Below, one piece after another: positions 9,193 through 18,273 of a stretch of 64,000 bases of DNA. The stretch is from Vibrio maritimus. GTDB taxonomy: Bacteria > Pseudomonadota > Gammaproteobacteria > Enterobacterales > Vibrionaceae. The stretch lies in assembly GCA_003263775.1 (NCBI GenBank), contig JYJJ01000079.1:310001-374000 (forward strand), given 5' to 3'. The notes under the pieces are model-generated. The model ran no database searches, was not told where the DNA came from, and was given only the letters and a program-made list of their open reading frames with translations. Every line of letters starts with the position of its first letter. Position 1 is the stretch's first letter. A program made the translations under genes and the position numbers.

Positions 9193-12100
9193 ATGAACAA
9201 ACTTGAGTTTTGGAATAACCTGTCAGTAAAGAAAAAGATGCTGTTGTTGGTGCTATTACCCATGGCACTTATTGTCTACTTAGCGACAAGGCAGATAAGC
9301 GTCCTCAATGTTCAACTTAGCGACCTCGAAAAAGTTGAGCGCTTAGTTCGATATTCAGAAGTGTTGTCCGATATACAGTCGAAAACTCATGATGCTCGCC
9401 CAACAGCGGGACTTGTTGATATTGCGAGTTCGATGCAAACTCTAAAATCCCTAGGACCAGAAATTTTCCCGTCAGATGTCGCTGTTCGCCTATCTGGCTT
9501 GCTTGATGATTATCAGGAAAGTGTCGTTTCTATTGCGGAAGCTGCCGACTTTATAGAAAAGCAAGAGCTGGTGGAGTGGCAGGTTGATACCTATAAACAG
9601 ATTATTATGATTATTGAACAATCACCTGCGAAGGGCGTTTTGCCGGTGGTCAATGGGCATATGGTCGCTCTGTCTCAGCTTGAGTGGCTAGTGTTTTGGG
9701 CTAACGAAGAAATTTGGCAAACCCAAGCCTTAGTTCAATCCTATCAAGATGGGGAAAGTGGGGATCAGTACAGCAAGCAAGAGATAGCCAACTTAGTTCA
9801 AAATCAGCAGTTGTTTGTTGAGCGCTTTGTCGCGATCAACGCTGATCCAATGCAAGTTAATTTACTGCTCGATTCATTCTCTAACCCCGCATTTGAAGAG
9901 AGCAGCCTGTTTAGAAATATTCTGCTAAGTAGCGAAGGTATTACTAGTCTGAGTGGCGCTGAAATCAAAGCAGGTTTGGATGCTCTGAATTTACGCTCTA
10001 ATCTAATTCAAGGTGTCTCTTTAGCCATTGAAGAGCAGTTAAGGCAGGAGATTAGAACCTTAGTAACTGGGTTTGAACAACAACGGATCGCGTTTTTATC
10101 AGCAGTGACATTGCTTACTATCATGTTGATTGTTCTGGGTATTAGCTTAGCTCTCAGGGTGACACGAAATCTTGGTTTAGTTCTCACGTTCCTCGAACAA
10201 AAAGATGAAAATCAAGCACAAGCGGTGTCATTGAGCCGAACAATTGGTGGTAAAGATGAACTCAGCCGTTTTGCAAAAGAAGTAGAGCGCCTTACCCATG
10301 AAAGGCGAGAAGGTGAAAGACGATTACTGGAAGCCAAAGATGATGCGGAGCAAGCTAAAGAAGATGCTATTCAGGCGAGTAAAGCAAAAAGCAGTTTCTT
10401 GGCGAATATGTCCCATGAAATTCGAACCCCATTGAATGGTGTTATTGGTATTTCTGAAGTCCTTTCTGATACCGATTTAACGGCAACTCAAAAAGATTAT
10501 GTGGATACCATCGAGACATCGTCACATCTACTATTGAGCCTGATTAACGACATACTCGACTTCTCTAAGATTGAGTCGGGCATGTTGCAAATCAATCCTC
10601 ACTCTACATCAATCCGTGAAACCATTTACGACATTGCCTCCATTGTGGCGCCGAAAGTGAAAGAAAAAGGGATTGAGCTCAACGTCGATATTGATGCCAA
10701 AGTACCATTCCGTGTGCTTGCTGATGATCATCGTATGCGTCAAGTATTGATGAACTTTATGTCCAATGCGGTCAAGTTTACCGAGGAAGGCAGCGTTACC
10801 ATAGGTGTTCAGTATCAAGGTGAGACGGACAATTTGGCAAACTTGCTATTTGAAGTGAAAGACTCCGGGATTGGTATTGATAAAGCAAGGCAGTCGAAAA
10901 TCTTTGAAGCGTTCGCTCAAGAAGATGACTCAACCACAAGGCAGTTTGGCGGTACAGGACTCGGGCTCGCGATCAGTACTCAGCTAATCGAGCTCATGGG
11001 CGGCAAAATTCAACTGGATTCAGTGAAAGGCGTTGGAAGCCGCTTCTACTTCACGTTGCCATTAGCCATTGATGAAAGAGAGTACCAACATCGTAGCCCG
11101 CTTAATTTCGACGAGCTGGTTATGGTATGTAACTCGAGTACCCATGAGGAGCGAATCAAACGCGACTTAGCATTTTATGGTATGACGGTGGATAGCGTCG
11201 CACCCACGTTAGCTGAGTTAAACCTCGACAAAGTAGATTCAAAAACCATCCTTATTTATGTTGATGGTGGCGGTATATCCTCCGAGGAAGACAGTAAGCG
11301 TTTCGCGGATATTAACGGTCAAGGAACAGCAATTTGCCTTATCAGACAATTTGATAGTGCTAATAAAGACTTTGGTCGTAATATTTGTGCGTTGATTACT
11401 TATCCACTGCTTGGAAATCGTCTACTGAAATCCATCGAAGCCTGTTGCAAAGCATTGGCACAGGGTAGCGTATATACGAGTACTCAAAACGCGAGCATTG
11501 ATAACCGCATTCGCGTGTTACTCGTCGAAGATAATCTAGTGAACCAAAAAGTGGCGACCTTACATCTCAAGAAAATTGGCTGTGAGTATGATATTGCAAA
11601 TGATGGTCAAGAAGCAGTAACGCTGTTTGAGAAAAACCAGAACTACACCTTTATCCTTATGGATTGCATGATGCCAGTGATGGATGGCTTTGAAGCGACA
11701 GAAAATATTCGCGCGACGGAGCAGCGACTTGGCTTAGCTCGAACGCCAATTATCGCTTTGACTGCGAGTGTAGTCGATGATGATATTCAGAAGTGCTTTG
11801 ATTCGGGTATGGACGATTATGTTCCTAAGCCATTCAAGGCCGAGATTCTCAAAGAGAAAATTGTGACAGCGATTGAGTTGAAACAAGAGGAATTAGGTGT
11901 GCTACAAGCGCCTACTCAAAATGTGGAGACAACTTTCAATGTTGCTACTGCTAATGTGGCTGATGAGGAAACTGAACTTAGCCAGCGAAAGCCTCAACCT
12001 GAGAATGACAATAACGCCACAACGAATATAACAGCCACTGAATCGAGTACTAAAGTTCTGCTAGTGGAAGACAATTTGGTTAATCAGAAAGTCGCTTCTT

Positions 12101-12420
12101 TGCACTTAGAGAAGGCAGGGTATCAGTATGACATCGCCGACAATGGTGCCGAAGCGGTAGAGCTATTTCAGCGCAACGGTCGCTACGACGTCATTCTTAT
12201 GGATTGTATGATGCCAGTGAAAGATGGTTTTGAAGCAACACAAGACATCCGCGATTATGAAAAACAGCAAGGAATGACGCCAACGCCCATCATTGCGTTG
12301 ACCGCGAGTGTTGTCGATGACGATATCCAGAAATGTTTTGATGCAGGGATGGATGCCTATGTACCTAAGCCTGTTAGACGAGAAAAACTACTTCATGAAA
12401 TGAGCAATTACCTGTCATAG
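9193..12420 (+). CDS. Hybrid sensor histidine kinase with two C-terminal receiver domains
   Basis: A 1075-residue protein. Order: TM1 (about residues 12-30), a 270-residue periplasmic sensor rich in helix, TM2 (about 303-323), a HAMP-like linker, HisKA with FLANMSHEIRTPLNG (His408), HATPase_c with FGGTGLGLAIS, a degenerate region, then receiver 1 (Asp824, ILMDCMMPVMDG) and receiver 2 (Asp1004, ILMDCMMPVKDG). The two receivers are near duplicates. There is no HPt domain, so a separate phosphotransfer protein would be needed to pass phosphate on. ATG 9193 is preferred to TTG 9178. It stands alone with its own terminator; ligand and target are unknown. Confidence 0.85.
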   Translation: MNKLEFWNNLSVKKKMLLLVLLPMALIVYLATRQISVLNVQLSDLEKVERLVRYSEVLSDIQSKTHDARPTAGLVDIASSMQTLKSLGPEIFPSDVAVRLSGLLDDYQESVVSIAEAADFIEKQELVEWQVDTYKQIIMIIEQSPAKGVLPVVNGHMVALSQLEWLVFWANEEIWQTQALVQSYQDGESGDQYSKQEIANLVQNQQLFVERFVAINADPMQVNLLLDSFSNPAFEESSLFRNILLSSEGITSLSGAEIKAGLDALNLRSNLIQGVSLAIEEQLRQEIRTLVTGFEQQRIAFLSAVTLLTIMLIVLGISLALRVTRNLGLVLTFLEQKDENQAQAVSLSRTIGGKDELSRFAKEVERLTHERREGERRLLEAKDDAEQAKEDAIQASKAKSSFLANMSHEIRTPLNGVIGISEVLSDTDLTATQKDYVDTIETSSHLLLSLINDILDFSKIESGMLQINPHSTSIRETIYDIASIVAPKVKEKGIELNVDIDAKVPFRVLADDHRMRQVLMNFMSNAVKFTEEGSVTIGVQYQGETDNLANLLFEVKDSGIGIDKARQSKIFEAFAQEDDSTTRQFGGTGLGLAISTQLIELMGGKIQLDSVKGVGSRFYFTLPLAIDEREYQHRSPLNFDELVMVCNSSTHEERIKRDLAFYGMTVDSVAPTLAELNLDKVDSKTILIYVDGGGISSEEDSKRFADINGQGTAICLIRQFDSANKDFGRNICALITYPLLGNRLLKSIEACCKALAQGSVYTSTQNASIDNRIRVLLVEDNLVNQKVATLHLKKIGCEYDIANDGQEAVTLFEKNQNYTFILMDCMMPVMDGFEATENIRATEQRLGLARTPIIALTASVVDDDIQKCFDSGMDDYVPKPFKAEILKEKIVTAIELKQEELGVLQAPTQNVETTFNVATANVADEETELSQRKPQPENDNNATTNITATESSTKVLLVEDNLVNQKVASLHLEKAGYQYDIADNGAEAVELFQRNGRYDVILMDCMMPVKDGFEATQDIRDYEKQQGMTPTPIIALTASVVDDDIQKCFDAGMDAYVPKPVRREKLLHEMSNYLS

Positions 12421-12455
12421 GCTAATTCAATAAGTGCTCAGTTGCTTATTATCTA

Positions 12456-12485
12456 ATGCCGCCAACAGAATGTGGCGGCATTATT
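12456..12485 (+). terminator. Terminator of the hybrid kinase gene
   Basis: A 9-bp stem (atgccgcca with tggcggcat) and an 8-base loop, followed by tatttata. Confidence 0.75.
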
Positions 12486-12598
12486 TATAGTAGCGCTGAT
12501 TAACTATGCCCTTGTTTTATGGTTTTGAAATCTGCGCATCTAGTAAATTAAGCTCGGCTTCCTACAATACCGTTCCGTATTAAAAACCGAGACTTGCA

Positions 12599-13519
12599 AT
12601 GATTTTAATTGTGGCATTGATTGCCATTCTCTGCTTCTTAGCGCTACTCCCTTTAATGGTCAACAAAGAGACATACTCGCTAAATGAGGTGCATCGTGCG
12701 GAAGCACCAGGTCAGTTTATCGAAACTCAGTTTGGTCACATTCACTATCAACTAGAAGGTTCGCCAGATTCGCCTTTGGTCGTGTTCGTGCATGGTTTCT
12801 CTGCGCCTTCGTATATGTGGGACAATAATCGCAAAGTGGTCGCGAATGCGGGTTATCGGGTTTTAACATTTGATTTGTATGGTCGCGGTTATTCATCTCG
12901 CCCTAATGTAAGATATGACAAGCAGTTATTTGTCGATCAAATTAAAGAGCTTACAGCGCAATTGGCTCCGAATAAGCCATTCCATATTGTTGGTTTGTCG
13001 ATGGGTGGGGCAATTACTTCGGCTTTTGTGGCTCAAAACCCGGGTAAAATTCTTAGCGTCGGCTACGTAGCGCCTTTCAATCAACCGGTGGATATTGGTC
13101 CTCTCACTTTGCCTGTCATTGGCAAGTGGCTCGGTTATCTGTTGTTCATTCCTAAACTTCCAAGTAATCAGGCGAATGATTTAGTGGAGCCCGAGCGCTT
13201 TCCTAATTGGGCAGATAAGTTCAGTGAACAGATGATGTATAAGGGATTTCGACGAGCGATAATTAGCACTGGACGTCATTTGATTGCGAAAGATCCAACT
13301 GACGACTTCGCAGAAGTCGGAAAACTTGCGATACCCAAGTTACTGTTATGGGGCAGGGAAGATAAAGTGATTCCACTATCAGATGCTGAGCGGGTAAAAG
13401 CGTTATTGGGTAGCAACGCCGAGCTCGAATTATTTGAAAACGCAGGTCATGCGATGCAATATGAATGTTATGACAGGATCAACCCGAAACTTCTGTCGCA
13501 CTTCGAGCGAGTTGAGTGA
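12599..13519 (+). CDS. Alpha/beta hydrolase, membrane-anchored
   Basis: A 306-residue protein starting with a hydrophobic helix (residues 1-20, signal anchor). The fold shows the oxyanion motif VFVHGFSAPSYMW, the nucleophile elbow VGLSMGGAI, a late acid in LLWGREDKVIPL, and the catalytic His in ENAGHAMQYE. This is a complete Ser-Asp-His hydrolase of the esterase/C-C hydrolase type. The substrate is unknown. A strong terminator follows directly. Confidence 0.8.
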   Translation: MILIVALIAILCFLALLPLMVNKETYSLNEVHRAEAPGQFIETQFGHIHYQLEGSPDSPLVVFVHGFSAPSYMWDNNRKVVANAGYRVLTFDLYGRGYSSRPNVRYDKQLFVDQIKELTAQLAPNKPFHIVGLSMGGAITSAFVAQNPGKILSVGYVAPFNQPVDIGPLTLPVIGKWLGYLLFIPKLPSNQANDLVEPERFPNWADKFSEQMMYKGFRRAIISTGRHLIAKDPTDDFAEVGKLAIPKLLLWGREDKVIPLSDAERVKALLGSNAELELFENAGHAMQYECYDRINPKLLSHFERVE

Positions 13520-13534
13520 CGACAGGTAGCTAAT

Positions 13535-13568
13535 AGAGCAAAGCAGTTGAGAGCTTTGCTCTTTTTTT
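13535..13568 (+). terminator. Terminator of the alpha/beta hydrolase gene
   Basis: A perfect 10-bp stem (agagcaaagc with gctttgctct) is followed by a run of seven T. Its position between convergent genes may let it also act on the MATE transcript. Confidence 0.85.
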
Positions 13569-13576
13569 GCCTATGA

Positions 13577-14959
13577 CTAAGCGCTAGCAAGGGTGAGGTT
13601 GTTCATCCAGTAGCGCTTGAGGTAACGATGGAAGCAAAGTGAAAACTTCACTACTTCTTCAAAAAGCATACACGCGTAGACCCACTTAAAATCAAGTCCA
13701 AGGACAAAAGCGGCGCTTGCTGTCAATGGTAAGCCCACCATCCACATCGCAATGAAGTCCATGCGCAAGCAGAATTTATTATCACCACCCGCACGCAGAA
13801 TACCGTTAATAATGATCATATTGAGCATTCGCAGCCAAATTGCCCCGCACAAGATAGCCATCGCTGGGGACGCAATTGGGTAAAGCTCGGCGGTATCTAG
13901 GTTTAACCACGATAGAATGCTTTCACGCCCTAATAGGAGTCCACAGCCAATCATCAGTCCAAACACCAGTACGGCTTTAATGAAGGTTTGCGACATGCTA
14001 AACGCCTGTTCAAACTCGTCCCGACCCAAAGATTGTCCAAGTAATATCGAACAGGCGACAGAGATCCCGAAGAACAAGGAATAGCATAGCGATTCAAAAG
14101 GACCCATCATGCTAAATACCGCGAGTTCCGTCGTTCCCATATGGCCAAAAATCACTTGATACATGAGCGTGCCCATTGCCCACAACACTGCGTTTAACGT
14201 GGTTGGAACGGCTAGTGATTTATAGGAGTTCCAGAGGCGTGTAGTGTTGTCTAGTACTTGTTCGGTGATCAACCAATGACGGCGCAGATTTAAGTAGCTC
14301 CAGATAAACATAACTTGTAGCAGCCGAGAAATGGTTGTTGCTAAAGCCGCCCCGGCTACGCCCATCGCAGGTACACCCCAGCCACCTTTGATAAGCCAAA
14401 AGTTAAGTCCAATGTTGATGGCAATGGTTAGAGCTCCAAGTACCAGTGGTGTTACCGCATCGCCTGAAGAACGCATTGCGGACTCAGCAACGATCACTAT
14501 ATGTGTCAGGATAAGCACTGGGAATGCATACCAAAGGTAAGTTGCTCCCAGTTCGATAACGCGGCCGTCGGTGGTTTGCAGCATCATGATGTAACTAGAA
14601 AACAGTGTAATCACCAATGTAACGGGAACAAGCAACTTGGCACCGAAAACCATTGACAGTCGAGTAATGGTATTTGCGCTAGTTTTGTCGCCACGTCCCC
14701 AATACTGAGCAACAAGCACACCATTGGCCGAAGCCATGCCTGCCATGATCATAATGGCTACAAAATGCCACTTTGAGGCGATTCCCACCGCTGCGGTCGC
14801 TTCTTTACCAATATCACTCACCATGAGTACATCGGCAAGTGCCAAAATAGCCACGAGCGCACTCTGAATAGCAACTGGGAAACCGAGTTTTACAACGGCG
14901 GACAAGAGTTGATTTGAAGCCACACCGTTAGATGACTTATGATGGTGTTGAGTTGTCAT
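13577..14959 (-). CDS. MATE-family multidrug efflux transporter
   Basis: A 460-residue, 12-helix membrane protein of normal MATE length. Both halves carry the family signals, for example ADVLMVSDIGKEATAAVGIA in the first and the matching MMGPFESLCYSLFFGISVA in the second, and GDAVTPLVLGALTIAINIGLN. It exports cationic compounds using a Na+ or H+ gradient. The gene is divergent from an AraC regulator with about 100 bases between them, so that regulator is the likely controller. Confidence 0.85.
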   Translation of the reverse strand: MTTQHHHKSSNGVASNQLLSAVVKLGFPVAIQSALVAILALADVLMVSDIGKEATAAVGIASKWHFVAIMIMAGMASANGVLVAQYWGRGDKTSANTITRLSMVFGAKLLVPVTLVITLFSSYIMMLQTTDGRVIELGATYLWYAFPVLILTHIVIVAESAMRSSGDAVTPLVLGALTIAINIGLNFWLIKGGWGVPAMGVAGAALATTISRLLQVMFIWSYLNLRRHWLITEQVLDNTTRLWNSYKSLAVPTTLNAVLWAMGTLMYQVIFGHMGTTELAVFSMMGPFESLCYSLFFGISVACSILLGQSLGRDEFEQAFSMSQTFIKAVLVFGLMIGCGLLLGRESILSWLNLDTAELYPIASPAMAILCGAIWLRMLNMIIINGILRAGGDNKFCLRMDFIAMWMVGLPLTASAAFVLGLDFKWVYACMLFEEVVKFSLCFHRYLKRYWMNNLTLASA

Positions 14960-15056
14960 AGCTGCCTCCTAGTTAAGTGAATTAAAGAAAAGAAAATCAC
15001 GGAATGTGACTGGGTTAGAAACGTGGCTAATATAAAAAAAACGGCATTGTGAAACC

Positions 15057-15962
15057 ATGTTCAAAAATAGACAAAACCTGTGCAAATCCGTCATTGAGCA
15101 ATTTGACAGCAAAACAGAGTGGGTGGACGAAGTGTATTTGTCTGAACACTGTGATGAGCGATTCTTATCTGCCAGTGATGTCCCTGAGTTTGCTGCTGAA
15201 GACATTTTTATGGCTGGAATGGCCAACTTACTAGATGGCTACCATGTCGAGCGTAAGGGGGTGGATGTCCACACTATTCTCTTTACCATTGAGGGGGGAG
15301 GTATACTGATCACAGAAACGGAAGTGCTTGCGATAGAGCCTTATTCAATTGTAGTACTGCCTGCGAATACCTCGTTCCGATTTGAAATCAACCCTCAGTA
15401 CCACCATTGGCGAATGATCTGGTTTTTGCCTAAACCGACCCAGCGCTGGACCATGTTTGCAAAGATTGGTCAAAAGGTTTTACCTTTTAACGGCTGTGAG
15501 CGGATATGGGCGCTGATTACTTTACTGTATGTAGAGATTGGCGGGCGATCGAGCTACCGTAAATTGTTGGTGAGTGAATTATGTCGTTTGATTACAGGAT
15601 TTGAATCTCAAACAAACGACTCAACGGTGAGAGTACAGGCTTTGTTTGCTCAAATAGAAGGGCAGCTGCACCTCCCTTGGACGGTCAAAGATATGGCGAC
15701 AAAAGCTTACTTGAGTGAGGAGCAGCTCGCGAGAATTAGTAAGCAATTGTACGGCGTTTCACCAAGAGCCAGATTGATTAATTTAAGAATGGAAAAAGCC
15801 TGTGACCTTCTAGAAAACAACGATTGGTCGGTATCAATGATTGCTGAGCGATTAGGTTACCGAGACCCGTTTAATTTTACCCATCGTTTTACAAAACAGG
15901 TCGGTTGTTCACCTTCTGCTTATCGCAAGCAAAAATTAACCAGACCGACCTTTGATAAATAG
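15057..15962 (+). CDS. AraC-family transcriptional regulator
   Basis: A 301-residue protein. The N-terminal cupin-like sensing domain (HTILFTIEGGGILIT, VVLPANTSFRFEI) precedes two helix-turn-helix motifs in residues about 200-295, ending with the AraC signature FNFTHRFTKQVGCSPSAYRKQ. It is divergent from the MATE pump and probably controls it. The effector is unknown. No good Shine-Dalgarno precedes the ATG, so expression may be low. Confidence 0.85.
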   Translation: MFKNRQNLCKSVIEQFDSKTEWVDEVYLSEHCDERFLSASDVPEFAAEDIFMAGMANLLDGYHVERKGVDVHTILFTIEGGGILITETEVLAIEPYSIVVLPANTSFRFEINPQYHHWRMIWFLPKPTQRWTMFAKIGQKVLPFNGCERIWALITLLYVEIGGRSSYRKLLVSELCRLITGFESQTNDSTVRVQALFAQIEGQLHLPWTVKDMATKAYLSEEQLARISKQLYGVSPRARLINLRMEKACDLLENNDWSVSMIAERLGYRDPFNFTHRFTKQVGCSPSAYRKQKLTRPTFDK

Positions 15963-16006
15963 CATTTGGCGATGGGTGCTTTGGCGACGAGAGCTTTGAA
16001 GTCTAA

Positions 16007-16443
16007 CTAACCTTTTAAGAGCGCCTGATTGAGCCATAGATCAAACTGAGTTTTCGGCAATGCCCATTAATGGTATCGATTCTTTGACCGCCTTTAAATA
16101 CCATGATGGTTGGGATACTACGGATTTGAAACTGCGCGGCGAGTTGCTGCTGTGCTTCGGTATCAATTTTGATAAAACGGACGTCGCCTTGGCGTTCTTC
16201 TGCAACTTGTTGAAAGACTGGCGCAAAACCCACGCAAGGGTTGCACCATGTTGCCCAGAAGTCGACCACAATTGGCTGCTCGCTATTTAACAACGTTGAG
16301 AAGTTATCTGAAGTGCCTTCAATCGGCGCACCGTCAAGAAGAGGTGACTTGCAACGACCACAGTTTGGTGATTCGGCGATTCTATCGACAGGTAGTCGAT
16401 TCATACCTAGGCAGTGTGGACAGCGGGTGGTGATAGTAGACAT
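16007..16443 (-). CDS. trxC: Thioredoxin 2 (frame broken near 16064; active site CNPC)
   Basis: An N-terminal zinc ribbon (CPHCLGMNRL, NCGRCKSPL) is followed by a thioredoxin domain, the layout of TrxC. The redox site reads WATWCNPCVGFAP, with Asn in place of the usual Gly of WCGPC. The C-terminus is out of frame after the CCC run at 16063-16065: one more C (plus strand) restores NGALPKTQFDLWLNQALLKG with a stop at 16007, about 145 residues in all. TrxC reduces protein disulfides and is linked to oxidative stress. It is divergent from fabH2. Confidence 0.88.
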
Positions 16444-16658
16444 GACGTTTTCTCCTGTTGTTTTTATTTACAGACGAGCGAGCACTTGGGTTAGGAGGCT
16501 GAAATTTACAAATCAGACTTCTTTGAACCCGTGAATGTGAGTATACTCAGTCGTCTATAGTCAAGATAAGCAAGAAATTATCTCTCATTATCATAAGTTA
16601 GTGATTGATGTGGCTTGTTTATCTTGATTGGCGAAAACTATAAGAAAATAGGTACACA

Positions 16659-17747
16659 ATGACAACTTTTTACGCCGAAATTACTGGGTGGGGTAAGTGC
16701 CTTCCACCAGCAATTCTCTCAAACCATGACCTCAGCACAGTAATGGAAACGTCAGACGAGTGGATTCGCACTCGTACCGGTATTGAAAATCGCCGTATTA
16801 GCCACGTCAACACATCTGATATGGCGACAGTAGCGGCGAAACACGCGATGGCGTGCGCAGGTATTACGGCTGATGAGGTTGATCTGATTATTGTTGCAAC
16901 GTGTTCACCTGACTCGTTGATTCCAAATACTGCATCACGCGTTCAACAGAATTTAGGCGTGCCAGCTGCCGCGGCTTTTGACCTTAATGCTGCATGTACA
17001 GGCTTTGTTTATGGCCTAGAAACTGCAACTAAACTGATTCAGTCTGGCAACTATCGTAATGCTATTGTGATCGGTGCAGAGCGACTTTCTTTCTTCATTG
17101 ATTGGACTGAACGTGATACTGCCGTATTGTTTGGTGATGGTGCAGGTGCAGCAGTACTCACAAGAACGGAGCAACAAGTCGGCTTGCAAGACGCGCAAAT
17201 CGGTTGTGATGCGAAAGGCCGTGATATTCTAGCTGTGCCTAAGTTCGGTACGTCTATGGAGCGCTTTGCAGCAGACAACGGTTACTTTGAATTTGACTTC
17301 ATTGGCAAAGAAATCTTTAAGCGTGCAGTAAAAGGTATGGGAGCGGCAGCGAACACCGTTCTTTCTCGCTCTAACCTGACAAAAGATGACATCGATGTTG
17401 TGATTCCGCACCAAGCGAACATCCGAATCATTCAAACACTGTGTGATTTGTCTGGCATTGACCAAGAAAAAGCATTCGTAAATATTCAAAATTACGGCAA
17501 TACCTCTGCGGCGACCGTGCCAATTGCACTTTGTGAAGCACTAGAACAAGGTAAGATTAAGCCAAATGACGACCTCCTATTGGCAGCATTTGGTGCAGGT
17601 CTAACATGGGGTGCCGGCCACATTAAGTGGGGTGAGCGCGTAACACCGGTCGAGACAAGTGATGCAGCATTGCCAGCATGTGAAGCTACTGCACTTGAGC
17701 TTATGGCAACTGCGATTGAGCATTGCAAAAACAAGCCAAGCAAATAG
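16659..17747 (+). CDS. 3-oxoacyl-ACP synthase III (KASIII), second copy type
   Basis: A 362-residue thiolase-fold enzyme with the complete Cys-His-Asn triad: NAACTGFVYGLE, IPHQANIRII and NYGNTSAATVP. DEWIRTRTGIENRRI near residue 33 is the classical FabH start. It condenses acyl-CoA with malonyl-ACP to start fatty acid chains. Vibrios usually hold a housekeeping fabH in the fab cluster and a second copy elsewhere; the isolated position beside trxC suggests this is the second one. The C-terminal 25-residue extension is unlike E. coli FabH (317 residues). Confidence 0.88.
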   Translation: MTTFYAEITGWGKCLPPAILSNHDLSTVMETSDEWIRTRTGIENRRISHVNTSDMATVAAKHAMACAGITADEVDLIIVATCSPDSLIPNTASRVQQNLGVPAAAAFDLNAACTGFVYGLETATKLIQSGNYRNAIVIGAERLSFFIDWTERDTAVLFGDGAGAAVLTRTEQQVGLQDAQIGCDAKGRDILAVPKFGTSMERFAADNGYFEFDFIGKEIFKRAVKGMGAAANTVLSRSNLTKDDIDVVIPHQANIRIIQTLCDLSGIDQEKAFVNIQNYGNTSAATVPIALCEALEQGKIKPNDDLLLAAFGAGLTWGAGHIKWGERVTPVETSDAALPACEATALELMATAIEHCKNKPSK

Positions 17748-17781
17748 CACATAAGTAAACCGCACATAAGTAAATAGTAAA

Positions 17782-17815
17782 AAGCCAGCTCGTTGATGAG
17801 CTGGCCTTTCTTTTA
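17782..17815 (+). terminator. Terminator after the KASIII gene
   Basis: An 8-bp stem (gccagctc with gagctggc) with a 6-base loop, followed by cctttctttta. Confidence 0.8.
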
Positions 17816-17862
17816 TCACTAGTACTTTCTTTTATTAAGTGTACTTTCTGTTGTTACGTATA

Positions 17863-18117
17863 TCAGTTTTCTTGCTGGTTACGCTTTTCGTAGAAATCCC
17901 AAACTGTGTAACGTTCTTCGTCCGATAATACACAGTAAGGAACGCGCTTGCCGTTTTCAGTCACGCGCTCTAGCTCGTGGCCTTGTTCAACACAATAGAC
18001 ATAAGCAGGATCACTCTCTACAGTAATTTCATCCACATCATACTTATCCGGTTCACTGGCACAGCCTGCTAGAATGCCCACTGCTACAGCGCCAATCATC
18101 CATTGTACTTTTTTCAT
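17863..18117 (-). CDS. Small lipoprotein, DUF333-like
   Basis: An 84-residue protein with a lipobox at Cys19 (GILAGCAS). The mature part AYVYCVEQGHELERV followed by RVPYCVLSDEERYTVWDFY matches the DUF333 pattern in which two cysteines flank a short hairpin. The function is unknown. It is tail-to-tail with the KASIII gene and has gagatat before its ATG. Confidence 0.75.
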   Translation of the reverse strand: MKKVQWMIGAVAVGILAGCASEPDKYDVDEITVESDPAYVYCVEQGHELERVTENGKRVPYCVLSDEERYTVWDFYEKRNQQEN

Positions 18118-18273
18118 TATATCTCCTAGTTGGAAGTTAGGCTTTCGGTTAAGTGTAGGAGATTTCTAACAAAAAGTGTTTTGATTTGGTCAAATTATCG
18201 ATAAATTCACCAAATAAACCTTGTCAATGCCTACTTGTTCCCAGAATTCCTACAAACGCTTGATTTAAAGCTG

